In this document: positions 1-11,559 of the stretch, piece by piece
How positions within the stretch are numbered: position 1 is the stretch's first letter
How the letters are laid out: the number at the start of each line of letters is the position of its first letter
Source: Casuarina equisetifolia
Taxonomy: Eukaryota; Streptophyta; Magnoliopsida; Fagales; Casuarinaceae
Length of the DNA: 64,000 nucleotides
Direction: 5' to 3'
NCBI GenBank assembly: GCA_028551475.1
Contig: CM052360.1
Span: 10,528,501 to 10,592,500 of the forward strand
Made by a program: the position numbers and the translations under genes
Notes under the pieces: generated by a model
Database searches by the model: none
What the model was told of the DNA's origin: nothing
Seen by the model: only the letters and a program-made list of their open reading frames with translations

Positions 1-1337
1 TCACCCTTAGAGAAGGTAATGTAGACCTTTTATGTAACTGTTGGAATTTGTTCCCTTTAGCTATTGTCATTATTATAAAAGGTAGAAGCATTCTATAATT
101 TAATGCAAGAGAATCTTAGGCCCCATGCAATCATAGTTGACCATAAAACCTAGTAAGGTTCCCTCATCCTAGCCTGAACCCTTCACTGAAAAGAAAAAAA
201 GGCAATAATGCCAAAGAAGTACAATTCTTTAAAGATATGTAGGTTGCAAGACAAATAAAAGCCAATCCCTTGGGTACTCAAGGGACAACCTTAATTAGGG
301 TGCCTTTGTGTTGGGGACAAAGGAACCAAAGTGCCAAAACGGTCTTAGTCATGGAGAATGCATTAACTACAAATACCAATACTAAGGTAGACCCAATAAG
401 GAAGGAAAGCACAAAGAAGCACCCATCATTTCACCTTAAGGATCCTTAGGATACTCTAAGAAATATCCCTAATATAACCATAGAAGAGGAAAGAGCCAAA
501 ACACAAAGAAGGGTTAAATTTGTGGAAGAAGCAAGTAACACATTCTAACTTCAAACACATATAATATAGGCACTAGAAGCTAGAATTCATAGAGTCCATA
601 AAACATAGAAAGGTGGCACCTTGGTCCCCCATTCAAAAGGTGGCTCATGAGGGAGGGACATTAGATGTGGATTGGATGAGCCCTATTCCATCCCTTCTGG
701 AATCATCATATTTAGTATTCACAGTGCAAGCTAAGGAGACAAGTCCAATTCACCATGTCACAACTAATTCCCCCTTACCACCACTCATACTTCTTGCTCC
801 CTTTTCTTCTTTAGAAGATCCTGACATTATCAACACCAATAAGGAGGGCCCCTATAATTTGATCAACATGTTGGAAGTGGTCCTAGAAGGGAACAACTTC
901 CTCCCTAATAAAGGGGTATCTTCATTCCTTTGGGGTAAAGCTTGCCGATATCATGTAATGAAATGAAGATAGTCTTGTTCCTTTCAAGGGATGTTCTAGT
1001 TTATTTTGCCATGATTTTTAAATAGGTGTTTCTGTACTACGTGTATTAAACCTCCATGAGGGGGGAGGTTTAATGTGCTTATTAGAGAGGCATACCTATC
1101 TCTAACCAACATGTAAGATTGGTTAGTAGTGGGTATGCAATTGTGGGTCGTGAGTTGGTCCATTATGTAGTTATGGTGAAATGAAGGCTTGAGTAGAATG
1201 ATGATGTTGTTATGTTGGGCCTATAACAACCTAGTACTATTGTGGTTGTAGATGCCTTCACATGGTTTAAACCTAGTCAGAAGACAATAAGAAAGGCCTA
1301 GGGCATTGTCTTTTTTTTTTTTTGTTTTGAAAAAAAA
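1..1337. other. Left-edge intergenic stretch, no gene recognised
   Basis: AT-rich sequence with one open frame at 613-966 (+, 117 codons) that I cannot assign to any family. Its composition and the absence of splice signals in a sensible order suggest transposon debris rather than a host exon. A poly-T run lies near 1311-1323, just before the F-box-derived segment begins. Confidence 0.4.
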
Positions 1338-1575
1338 TGAAGATTAAAAGGGCTTTGAAGCCATTGTGTTATTCTAAAATTGAAGGAGAAGTTTTACTTT
1401 TAGTTGAATGGGAGGAACATTTGTGGTATGATTTAATTAAGAAATCCATCAAGAACTTTAATGATGGTCTACCGATCTCATTTAATGCCACATTATGTGT
1501 TGATAGTCTTATTGATGTAGAGGTGGGTTGTGATTGTGTTTTTTGACACCTTTGAGTGGTTTACAGACATAAAAG
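1338..1575 (+). pseudogene. F-box gene C-terminal fragment (broken copy)
   Basis: Translation in the + frame reads LKPLCYSKI, then LWYDLIKKSIKNFN, then ATLCVDSLIDVEVGCD. These match the last about 70 residues of the intact F-box protein encoded at 27609-28739. The F-box motif and most of the associated domain are absent. The frame stops at 1546 where the intact gene continues for about ten residues, so the C-terminus is also altered. There is no promoter or start of its own. It is a relic of segmental duplication. Confidence 0.85.
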
Positions 1576-2922
1576 CATAGAATGGAAAGAGGAATTAAAC
1601 TATGTTTAAAGGAAGTAAATTGTAGTCAGAAGTAGCATTGAATCTTTGATTTTGTTATAGGACACATTCCGTAATTAGAGTAAGATTCCAACAAATATTG
1701 GCAATATAATGCATGTTATGTACTTTTATACTTATGCATCTATCATTTTCTTTTTCTATTCATTTTGGTTCTTGTGGCCAAAAGCAATTTATCAAATTAG
1801 AGTAGCATATATGAATCCCACAACTCTAACATGACAATGTTTAGCTTTAACACATTATTTGGCATGATAGTCTTTGTTAGGAACAATCCAAAGTCCATTT
1901 GCTAAGAAAGTAGGTGCACTCCAATTGAACTGCCATAAAAAATCCTATTACAATAAACAAAACAACTCAAAATAAGTAAATAGCTTTTTCTAGAAGATGG
2001 ATGCTTGAATATATCATTAGTAACACAATTGAAGTAAACCAAGCAATTTGTGGAAGAAATTAGGTAAGCTATAGGAATCTGGCTCTCCATTTAGCTCAAT
2101 CTAGAGTATTTAAGTGTTTGATAGAGGCAATGAAAGATAGACTAAGCTAAAGTTTGAAGGTTGCTTATGTGAGGAAAAAGATAAAAGGAGTTTGATTAAG
2201 ATGGTTTGGTTACTCAAATAAAGACCATTAACCTCACTAGTAATGAATTCTTTTTATTAAAGTTAACAAACCATGGCAAGAAAAGGATGGCGAGAGATGC
2301 CGAGTAAGAGAAGGAAAAGGTGACACAGAGCATAGCTTACTAGAAGACCATAAAGATCACAATAATGATAAAATCCAATCCTTTTGCTTAATCAGCCATC
2401 CCGACAACAAAGCATGTTAAAATTCATATGAGCATGAAACTTGACATATGGTTCATAATATGCTTCTTTGAAAGATGTAAAAGAAAGGACTTGCCACTAA
2501 CCTTGAACAACCTTTAGAAGATAAATGTGTAGGACACTTATCGGGCTAAGGGGAAGTGGGTAAAGGTTGTTGTTTTAGCAGTGAAGATAAGTCCATTTAC
2601 ACAAATATATATGAAGCAATACCTTCAACCAACAGCCTTGTCAACAAGGCTCTCAATTTTTCAAAATCAAAATAAATGGTTCCGTGCATTAGACTCTCCA
2701 TATCCCTTGACATCGACAATAACACGAACATAATACACCACAAGTTGGGCAAGTAGAAGAAAAAGTTTCCAAAGAAACACTATTACCACTTTTAACAAGA
2801 GCAACTAATGAATGCAACCCATGAGAGTCCACAATAACTGAATGCTCCAATTAGTTGGTCTTCCAAGACCACACATCTCTTGATTTCCACTTTGGAGAGA
2901 GTTCAAGGCCTATATTTGACAT
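1338..2922 (+). repeat. Inverted copy A of the F-box 3' end plus its 3' flank
   Basis: This segment is the reverse complement, with many substitutions, of about 26320-27840. That interval holds the last part of the intact F-box gene and about 1.3 kb of downstream flank. Shared landmarks include the F-box C-terminal codons at the left end, the stretch around 2240-2480 matching 26720-26970, and the stretch around 2800-2900 matching 26330-26440. About 100 bp near 2695-2790 do not align. It lies downstream of the seryl-tRNA synthetase gene and is in opposite orientation to copy B (9004-11107). Confidence 0.8.
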
Positions 2923-2946
2923 AAGAAGCCCATTTTCCTTCTATCC

Positions 2947-2971
2947 CATATATATATATATATATATATAT
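2947..2971. repeat. (TA)n microsatellite
   Basis: About 12 uninterrupted TA units just to the right of the end of copy A. Confidence 0.9.
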
Positions 2972-4056
2972 TCATCTTATTTTGTATTTCAGTTTTTCTT
3001 TTGTATTGTTTGGTTTGGGTCTCACTCTAGGCTACTAGAACTCTAAGTTCGAGAAAAACTAAGACAACATGAAAAGTAGTTCATGAGATATTTTCAACCT
3101 TCAAAGGAGGTAACTATGAAAACCTTATTTTATCATCAATGGTTTTCCTTAATATTAATTTTAACATTCCCATTCTTTATATTAGAAGTAGTTTATCAAT
3201 AACCTTGTAGTTTTGTTGTGATTTCTTGTGACTTGATTATCATTTGTGATTTGCACTAAAATTATAGTAGAAGTTTTAACAATTATTTGCTTTAGGAATG
3301 AACTGAACTGAACAATACAAGGTATTCTTTCATTGAGGTTTACTAGTGTTCCGTAACCGAGTTCTTGTGTAGGCTTGGATCCTAACAGCGATGTTAAAAG
3401 TAACTAATCTAACACCTAAGTAGAAAAAGAGTTTTGTCAAGACCAAGATACAAACTATGGTGGAGCAAGAATTTAGCTTACAAGCCTTCAAGGAAAACTT
3501 CAACCAATTGTTGACACAAAACCAAGAACAATTCACAACTTTTCAAGAGCGACATTTACTACAGAATCAAGAACAGTAGATATGAATTTTCAACGAAAAA
3601 AGTCCCTCAATTATGATAAAGGAATATGTTAATGCTTATGATGAGGGGAGATGCTAAATAGTAATTGCCTATATCATCAACATTCTGAACTTATATATCC
3701 TAATTATATTACTTAATATCCAATTTTCTTAACAACCAATTTTAACAAAAGACTATTTTTAATAAATAAAAATTCATATATGATACAAACCTAAATTAAT
3801 TAGCAGCATAATAAATATCCAAAACATAGGAAAGAATCCTCCTTGCCAAATCAGCTTGAAAACAATAATTTAAGTTTGCCAATACCTTGTTATTGCATCA
3901 ATACACATAATCTCATGTTGTTTCCCGTCATTCATTTTTTTCCTTCATCTATTTTTTTTTTTAATATTTTACAACACAGGAACGAGGTGGATAACAACAT
4001 GAAAGTTCTAGTTTTTTCCTATGTTATTCTCCATGATAACTTAGTAAAACAAAACA
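2972..4056. other. 3' flank of the seryl-tRNA synthetase gene
   Basis: No gene is seen. The part from about 3620 to 4056 is repeated in opposite orientation at 19600-20110, where it follows a broken copy of the synthetase 3' end. It was therefore duplicated together with the gene end. The 3' UTR of the synthetase should lie in the right part of this stretch. Confidence 0.6.
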
Positions 4057-7000
4057 CTAGGACTTCGATTTCTCCCCTTTGGCTTCACTATCCGGTTTGT
4101 TATTGAAAGGTAGGAAGGTCTTTCCACCCATAAATCGTTGTAAAGCTTCAGGTACCTCGACACCATCCTTCCTCTGATAATTTTCAAGAATGCAACACAT
4201 GGTTCTCTCTGTTGCTGTCAGAGTAGAGTTCAACAAGTGGACATATTTCTTTGTTTGCTCATTGTTCTGCAACAAAACACAACAAAAAATAAATATAAAT
4301 GGAAAAAAAATCATAAATTTGAAAACACCCTACCATTGGAGTGGATTTACAATCAAAGCTAAAATCATGATTTAAACAAGTAAAAGAGATAGTCTAAATT
4401 CAATTTTCTTTGGAAATTTTGATTTTCTCGTACAAAGGGAATATTGAGTCTTACTCCCAACAACACCAAATTTCAGTTCTAACAGAAAATACTTTGATTT
4501 CATCAACAATTCAATAAATAATGACCTTGTGGCTTGAGCAAAATGCAATAACGGACTTCAAATGGCATACCTTTTTCTGCCCATATCGAATTTCCAATCT
4601 TCTGGACTGATAGTCTGTACAATTTGAACAGGATACCAGCTCTCTGTAACTTTGAGATGCTGGAAACCATCCTTCTAGATCATACTTCTTCGAAGCTGCA
4701 TCATTCAAGGCACCAGACACGATGGATACAACTTGGTAGGGGATCTTCAACTGCATTGTTGTAAGATAACTTAAGACTAAGAAATCATAAACATTGAACT
4801 TTTGAATTAAAAATGACCTTCATGTTACAAATAGGAATTCACATACAGGAACCCATAGGGGATCTTCAACTGCATTGTTGTAAGATAACTTAAGACTAAG
4901 AAGTCATGAACATTGAAGTTTTGAATTAAAAATGACCTTCATGTTACAAACAGGAATTCACATATAGGAACCCATTTTTCTCCTACAAGTTTCATTTATG
5001 AGCACAAGTCCACAGTAGCACAAATATCAATGTCATCACTCATAGACTAATCTAGTCATTCAATATGCTAACAAGAAATTTGTTCATAAATGACAATACC
5101 ATCTTGTAGAAATCCTCAGAGTTTTTGATTATTTCCTCGTGCATGACCCAAGATTCACCGTTATCTGGGGCAGTAATGCAAAACTGCTCCACCTTCTCAA
5201 ACTGATGAACTCTAAAAAGACCAAGAGTATCTCGACCATGTGAACCCACCTCTTTTCGGAAGCAAGATGAGTATCCACCATACCTTCAAAAAAAAAAAAT
5301 TTAAAAAATGAACATTACTGACCAAAGGCAATCCCATATTTTTTCAAGAAGGGGAATGAGCTTTGGGAAGATATTACAACCTTATGGGAAGCTCAGAAGG
5401 ATGGATCCACTCATCTGAATGATATGCACAAAGTGGCTGCTCAGATGTAGCAATCAGATATTTGTCTTCTCCCTCACCAGTCACCTACGTCATGCCAATA
5501 CAATCACCGCGCTCGTGTAAAAAGAAAGGTACCAAAAGTCTCCAACAAGGACACTAGGAGTATGAGATCTTACTCCCGAAGCTAGAACAAAAACAAAGAA
5601 GAGAGTAGCGCCAAAAAATACAAAAAAAGGGTTAAGTCAAATAAATAACAACGATACAAAACATGTAAGATTTAGGCCATCTTTTAGAACAAAGTCGGTA
5701 GAATGTTATTTACAGAGACTTACTCTTGAATGACTTTAATCATACATAAAGATTAAAAATCCAGATACTACCAAAATCATCAAAATCTCTGAAGAGAACT
5801 ATATCTCCAAACACAACAAATCTTTTAGATGCATAGTGGGAAAGATACTATACAAAAACATACTAATGTTACCTTGTAAAGTTCTTCATCAAATTGTGTT
5901 AATTGAGCAGACTTTGACATGGCACCTTTTCTCATGAAGAATGGAGGAATAAATGGTGTAAATCCTCTTTCCTCCAAAAAATGAAGACCGAAGTTAATCA
6001 AAGCTAGATTAAGATGCACACCATCTCCTTTCAAGTAGAAACCTCTACCTCCACCTACTTCAGCACCTACAAATTTCAAGCATATATGCATTAGCAATCA
6101 AAAAATTTCCACATTAAATTGAGATGCCACATGAATTCGAATCAGTTGAGTTACACCATGAGCATATAAATCACAATACTCGGGAGTAATACTTTTGGGC
6201 AGTAAAGGCTATCAAACAGAAGAAAGTGGAAGGAAGTGAATGTAACTCATAACAGCCAAGTTCAGCCTCAATCTTTTGCCCATGGAGTGAATTTAAATCA
6301 TTAAGCTCAAGCATTTGACACCATTGGATGAATTATTGCACACCTTGGGACTCTAATCTTATAGAAGAGCAAACAACTTATCCACTACGCTAAAATTGAA
6401 ATTCCAGTTCAAGTTGAATGAATGCTCGAGAATTATATTTTTGCTTAGTAACAGACTCACAAATCTAAATTACCAGCTATTACTGAAGCAAAACAATTTC
6501 ACTCCTCTTTTGTTAATAAAAATAAAGATGTTGAAATCTGTTAGCTAATCAGAGTAGAATGAACGAAGTCAGATGCCCCAACCTATTTCATAGTGCTTTT
6601 CCCATTATTACAGCGCTTTTCTAGATTAAGAAAAAGTGCAGAGCCTAGCTTAATTGTTCAAAACTAGTCATGTCATAGCACAGAAAAGGTTTAAAGTTTC
6701 TATTTATCAAAAACAATTTTGGCATCTACATATAAATAAATAAATGTTTGAGCAACTCAATCAAAGTAGAGTTGAACCATCTCCAGTGATGTATAAAACA
6801 AACACTCTAATTTTAAACACATTAAACAATAAAAACCTTTAATACAAACACAAGAAGCAAACCAAACATGTGTAGTGTATCAATTAACCATGGAATGTTA
6901 TGTGCACCAAAACATTTTCATATGGCAAACCAGGATGCTTTCCAGGCAACATACGAAGTTGTGGCCGTAAAGCCAGATGAATAGAGATTTAGTACCTTTC

Positions 7001-8093
7001 TTCAGATCTGCAATACCAAGAAGTTCAACAAGCTCAACATGATTCTTTAGTTTTGGCTCCAACCGTTTCTCACCCCATGATCTAATCACCGCATTCTTTG
7101 CCTGTAATACATTTATAAGTTTAAAATTGGGGATAAGCATTAGCACACTGAAGGGATATGAACATGCCAAGTCATATACCTCATCATCACTGACTGGAAC
7201 TGAATCATGAACGAGATTTCCAATTATTTCCAATTTAGAATTCAATTGTTTCAAAACTTCCTGAACTTCAGCTTCTTTCTCTTCTGCTGACGTCTTATTA
7301 TCCTCCGCATTCTTAATCATCTCAGTGGTGTCTTGACCAGCCTTTTTTGCAAAACAAGTTATACAGTTCAGTTGCATGCCAAATGAACGTGAGAACAGTT
7401 TAAAAGAGCTTCAAAAAATACCTGAATATCCAAGGGACCGGTCTAATAAACTTAAGACAAATGGCATTTGGCACACAGAATTAATCTCATAAAATTTCCA
7501 AAATGTGGAATTTTTCTTCTAGGGAAGAATAATCCTATGAACATTTCCATCGCATCAACTAATCTGCATTCAGACACCACCCTGATGCCAATTTATTTAT
7601 TAAAAAAGAAAGGAAGAAGAAGAAGAATTCAAACTTCGATAAACAAAAGCGCGTCAAAATAATTCTTTTTGTTCTTTGAAGCTATCATATTACCACAAAG
7701 TCCAGTTTTTTCTTTATTCATTCGCGCGCGGGGTAAATAGATAGGTTCATTCCCAGAAATATTAAATGATGAATGTAAAGACATGAACAAGGAAAATCTG
7801 GAAACACTAACAATTCGAAGCTGAGCGATCTGCTTGTTGATCTTGTTGAAGTCCTTGCGAAGATTATCGAGCTCGAATTGAACTGAGCAAAAACACAACT
7901 TGATGAAAAGGCCATTGACATACTAACAAATTCAAAGAGACAGAGGCAGAGAGAAATTACGTCGACGCCATTCTTTGTCGATCCAGATGACCTCGTCAAC
8001 AAGCTCGACGTTGGCGAAACGTCGCCGTTGAGATTCACGAATGAGATCGGGATTGCCACCCTTCTCTACTCTGAACAAGTTGATATCCAACAT
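4057..8093 (-). CDS. Seryl-tRNA synthetase, cytosolic
   Basis: Class II aminoacyl-tRNA synthetase that charges tRNA-Ser (and tRNA-Sec where present) with serine in the cytosol. Nine exons join in frame: 8093-7961, 7882-7812, 7341-7180, 7101-6996, 6066-5873, 5484-5381, 5283-5100, 4750-4571, 4266-4057. They give 447 residues, close to the about 450 of plant homologues. The start MLDINLFR is the conserved N-terminus of the family. An N-terminal tRNA-binding coiled-coil region spans roughly residues 30-110. Motif 1 follows around 175-205, the TSE serine-binding loop is at 235-237, motif 2 ([16 protein letters not shown]) is around 262-290, and motif 3 has [13 protein letters not shown] with its arginine near 399. 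The tail is lysine-rich (GEKSKS). No organelle transit peptide is seen, which fits a cytosolic enzyme. Intron 7 carries a 119-bp tandem duplication that doubles the exon 8 acceptor. Broken copies lie near 19 kb and 36 kb. Confidence 0.96.
4739..4977 (-). repeat. 119-bp tandem duplication spanning the exon 8 acceptor
   Basis: Two units with a period of 119 bp (motif GGATCTTCAACTGCATTG at 4741 and 4860) differ at only a few positions. Each contains the 3' end of intron 7, the acceptor AATGCAG and the first nucleotides of exon 8. Only the copy next to 4750 is continuous with the rest of exon 8. The broken gene copy at 19 kb has a single unit. Confidence 0.9.
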
Positions 8094-9003
8094 TCTCTCT
8101 CTCAGCGTAAACGCGTTTCTGCTTCTGCGGCCACGGAATGTGAAGCACAGCTACGCGAAGAGATTCTTAACCCTTAAACCCTAACTATGAGAATAGGTGC
8201 CGTTTGGGACACAGCACGAGGCTACTCTAATCCGCGCTATGAATAGCTTGGTAATGTTTCGGGATTAAGCAAGTAGTAAGTATTGCGGCAAACGTGTGCG
8301 GTTGAAAGTTAAAAAAAGGTTTGAAAAATATTCTCTCGAGTAAAACAAGCGTGTTAGAATGTTTATGAGCTTGTTTTTCTGTTGAGAGCATAAGATTAAA
8401 AAGTTTAGCCAAATAAAAAGGTTTGGAAAATATTGTCTTTCAGTAACAAGGGTGTTAGAAAATTTGTGCCATTGACATTATTTTGAGAGCGTGACATTAA
8501 AGAAGGTTTAGAAAATATTTTTTTAAGTAATAAGCATGTTAGAAAATATGTGTTCTTGTCTTTCTTTTAAGAGCATGAATTAAAAATTTCTAAGAAATAT
8601 TGTGTTTATCCCATTGTAGTTAGAAGTTCAAATTCTTGACTTTAATTAAGTTTTATTTTTATGCTTTTACGCTGCTTTCTTAGGTAGTTTTTCTATTTAG
8701 GAAAATATATAATCCCATGAGTGACAAGTATGTGTGAACCTTTATACATTCAGCACACTGAAAAGTTATTTCCTATAACTAATGGTGCTAGGCAACCTTA
8801 TTTTTATTCTATTATTTTTTATGTTATTCTTTGTTAGCTTAAGGACTTTTTTTATTGTAGTATATTTAACAAACTCTTAATTCTTTTGTTCTCAATGTAC
8901 AGCATTTTATAGGAGAAATTATGATTCATCCGGTTACACACTATTCTTAGTGTGGCTCAATTAACTAATAGACTTTTTTCGTAAAAACCAATATGCACAA
9001 TTT
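8094..9003. other. Upstream region of seryl-tRNA synthetase
   Basis: Promoter and 5' UTR of the synthetase should lie in the left part, which is GC-richer near 8094-8230. The segment 8300-8600 contains three diverged tandem-like units built on the words GGTTTGGAAAATATT and AGTAACAAGxGTGTTAGAAxAT, about 100 bp apart. No coding sequence is seen. Confidence 0.5.
8176..8184. promoter_or_regulatory. Telo-box-like motif upstream of seryl-tRNA synthetase
   Basis: AAACCCTAA lies about 85 bp upstream of the synthetase start codon, reading TTAGGGTTT on the gene strand. Interstitial telo-boxes are common near the 5' ends of plant translation-related genes. The motif is short, so its role here is inference. 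Confidence 0.45.
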
Positions 9004-9087
9004 ACCTTGTTAGATGTTGATGGATTATTCATGATACTCATATCTCTTAGATATGGTTTGGTAATGTTGGATATTCATGTCAATACT

Positions 9088-9241
9088 TCAAATCCTGGCA
9101 ACAGAAAATTTATGCCCTTGTCTAGTGGGGGACTCTTATGGACGAGTGGTAATTGAGTCAAACCCTTGACTGGCAAGTCTACCCAATTAAGAGTTCAAAT
9201 CCCTCTCCCATTCCCCATATATGTAAGTAAAAAAAAAAAAT
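9088..9241 (+). mobile_element. tRNA-like SINE with 11-bp target duplication
   Basis: The insert is bounded by perfect copies of ATGTCAATACT at 9077-9087 and 9242-9252. The paralogous segment has the empty site as a single ATGTCAGTACT at 26152-26162. Inside are an RNA polymerase III A-box-like TGGACGAGTGG (9139-9149) and a perfect B box GTTCAAATC (9193-9201). The insert ends in an A tail with a terminal T. All of these are hallmarks of a SINE moved by LINE machinery. At 154 bp it is short but within the range of plant SINEs. I cannot name the family. Confidence 0.85.
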
Positions 9242-10629
9242 ATGTCAATACTAAATTAGTAATATGACATTGATATGGTGCATACAATGTAAAGGAAGGC
9301 AATAGCTTAAAGTACCTTTTAAATTATCATAAAATAACAAAAAAATTGAAATACAAAAGAAAATGAATATATATTTAGCATATAAAGTAGAAGGAAAATA
9401 GGCTTCCTATCACATACATGCGTTGAACTTTCTCCTAGGTGGAAATCAAGATATGTGTGGTCTAGGAAGACTAAGCACTTGGAAAATTGAGAGGCATGTT
9501 AATAAGGCTGTTGGTGGAAGGTATTGCTTCAAGTGTGTTTATGTAAATGGTCTTATCTTCACTACTAAAATCCCATGCCTCTTCCCCCTTGACCCCTTTG
9601 TCCATTTCTGTTATTCTAATGTGTTCTACACATTTATGTTCTAAAGGTTGTTCAAGGCCAATGGTGGTCTAACTCTTATTGGTGGTAATAATTGGATGTT
9701 GTCAAATAGGTTATTACTTTTTCCAAAGAAGAATATAAAACATATGTCAAGTTTCATGCCCATTATGAATATTATCATGCTTTGTTGTTGGGAAGGCAAA
9801 TTAAGTGAGATGCTTGAATTTTATCATTATTGTGATCTTTATGGTCTTCTCATAAGCTATGCTCCCCAACACCCTCTCCTTTTCTTGCTTAACATTTCTT
9901 GCCACATTCTTCCTGTCATGATTTGTTAACTTTAATATAAAATTCATTAATGGTGAGGTTAGTGGTCTCTATTTAAGTAACCAAACCATCTTAATGGAAC
10001 TCTTTTATCTTCTTCCTATAGAAGTAGCCTTTAGACTTTAGCATAGTCTTTCATTACCTTAATCAAACACTTAAATGCTTTGGACTAAGCTAAAATGGAA
10101 AGACAAAATTCCTATAACCTACCAAATTTCTTCCACTAATTGCTTGGTTTGCTTTAATTGTGTTGCTAATGATATATTTGATCTTCCTTCTAGAAAAAAC
10201 CATTTACTTATTTTGAGTTGTTTTGTTTATTGTAGTAGGATCTTTCATTGCACTTCAATTAGAGTGCATTGCTAGCTTAGTAAATGGACTTTGAAATATT
10301 TTGAATAAAGACTACCATGTCTAATAATGTGTTGAAGCTAAACAATAGACATGTTAGACTTGCATTAGTCACATATACTACTTTAATTTGATAATTTGCT
10401 TTTGGCCATAAGAACCAAAAGGAATAGGAAAAAAAAAATGACAAATGCATAAGTACAGAAAGTTCAATACATGCACTATATTGTCAATATTCTTTGGAAC
10501 CCTACTCTAATTGAGAATGTGCCCATAACAAAATCAAAGATTCAATGCGACTTCTAACTACAATTTACTTCTTCTAAGTACAATTTAATTCCTCTTTTTG
10601 CTCAATTTAGTTCATCTTTTTGCTTAAGG

Positions 10630-11107
10630 CTTTAATGTTTGTATAACCATTCAAAGATGGCAAAAAACTTATTACAGCCCACCTTCACATCAACAAAAAT
10701 ATCAACACATAATGTGGCATCAAACAAGTTTGGTAGACTACCATTGAGGTTCTTGATAGATTTCTCAATTAAATCATACCATGAAAGTTTCCCCCCATTC
10801 AATTGCTATAAAAATTCTCCACCAATTTAGAATAACACAATGGCTTCAAAGTCTCAAGTACTTCAAAGTCCTATTTACCTTCATTTAAATGGGGCTTAAC
10901 TAACTTAACTTATGAATCCTACACCCCATACTACCTCATCAACCAAATATTAGCCAAAGAAAAACTACTTTTTTCTATATAGCACAAGCATCCTTTTAAC
11001 CCTCCCAATCCTCTAGAAACCCCATCCCCAATACACATAGGTAGTAGTGGCTGGGAATGGGACTTTTTTGTAAGTCTCATATGTAAGATTAAAAGCCATA
11101 ATTTTTG
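10630..11107 (-). pseudogene. F-box protein C-terminal half (broken copy B)
   Basis: The reverse-strand translation in patches matches the intact F-box protein (27609-28739) from roughly residue 219 to near its C-terminus, with several indels, frameshifts and stops. For example, the region around 10840-10960 matches 27810-27930. The copy ends abruptly near 11107, inside what would be the coding region. The F-box motif itself is missing, so no functional product is expected. Confidence 0.8.
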
Positions 11108-11415
11108 GAAAAAGATATGTTTTGTTGTGATAAATTTTATTACCTATTGTATAAAAATATTTTTCATGAATGAATGTGTAAAAGAAAACAATAAGAAGTA
11201 AAAGGTGTACAAATTATAATATCAATTAATGATTAAAATAGTTAGGTTCCTAAATTTTTATAAAATTGAAATATTATTCATGCTTTAGAAAAGGAATATT
11301 TCTTAAGTATAAAATAGCATGATATTCATGAATTGCATGGTGCTTATATTAAAAAAGAAATATGATGTTGGTTTTTATACTATTGTAAGGAACTTATGCA
11401 AAAGTGATCTTATAA

Positions 11416-11559
11416 TGATGCTTATAGCTTGACTAGAAAAGCTCTAACTTGTGATGCTTAAAGCTTGATCTAAGAAGTTTTGGCTTGTGATGTTTAAAGC
11501 TTAATCTAAAAAGCTTAGGCCCATGACGTTTAAAGGCTAGTCCAATAAGCTAAGGCCCA
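11416..11559. repeat. Four 36-bp tandem repeats
   Basis: Units start at 11416, 11452, 11488 and 11524, exactly 36 bp apart, each beginning TGAYG and containing an AAAGCT core. The units diverge from left to right, so the array is old. It lies upstream of the copia relic and may be part of that element's LTR. Confidence 0.85.

Larger units (their letters stand above)
9004..11107 (-). repeat. Copy B of the F-box 3' half plus its 3' flank
   Basis: This segment is colinear and co-oriented with about 26082-28075, the F-box gene C-terminal half and its downstream flank. It mirrors copy A (1338-2922) across the seryl-tRNA synthetase gene. The F-box-coding end lies outermost and the flank end lies nearest the synthetase. 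It differs from the 26-28 kb copy by small indels and by a 154-bp SINE insertion at 9088-9241. Confidence 0.85.

Noticed and set aside
613..966. 117-codon open frame at the left edge
   Set aside because: No domain, splice context or homology that I can name, and it is surrounded by repeat-like sequence, so it is not called a gene.
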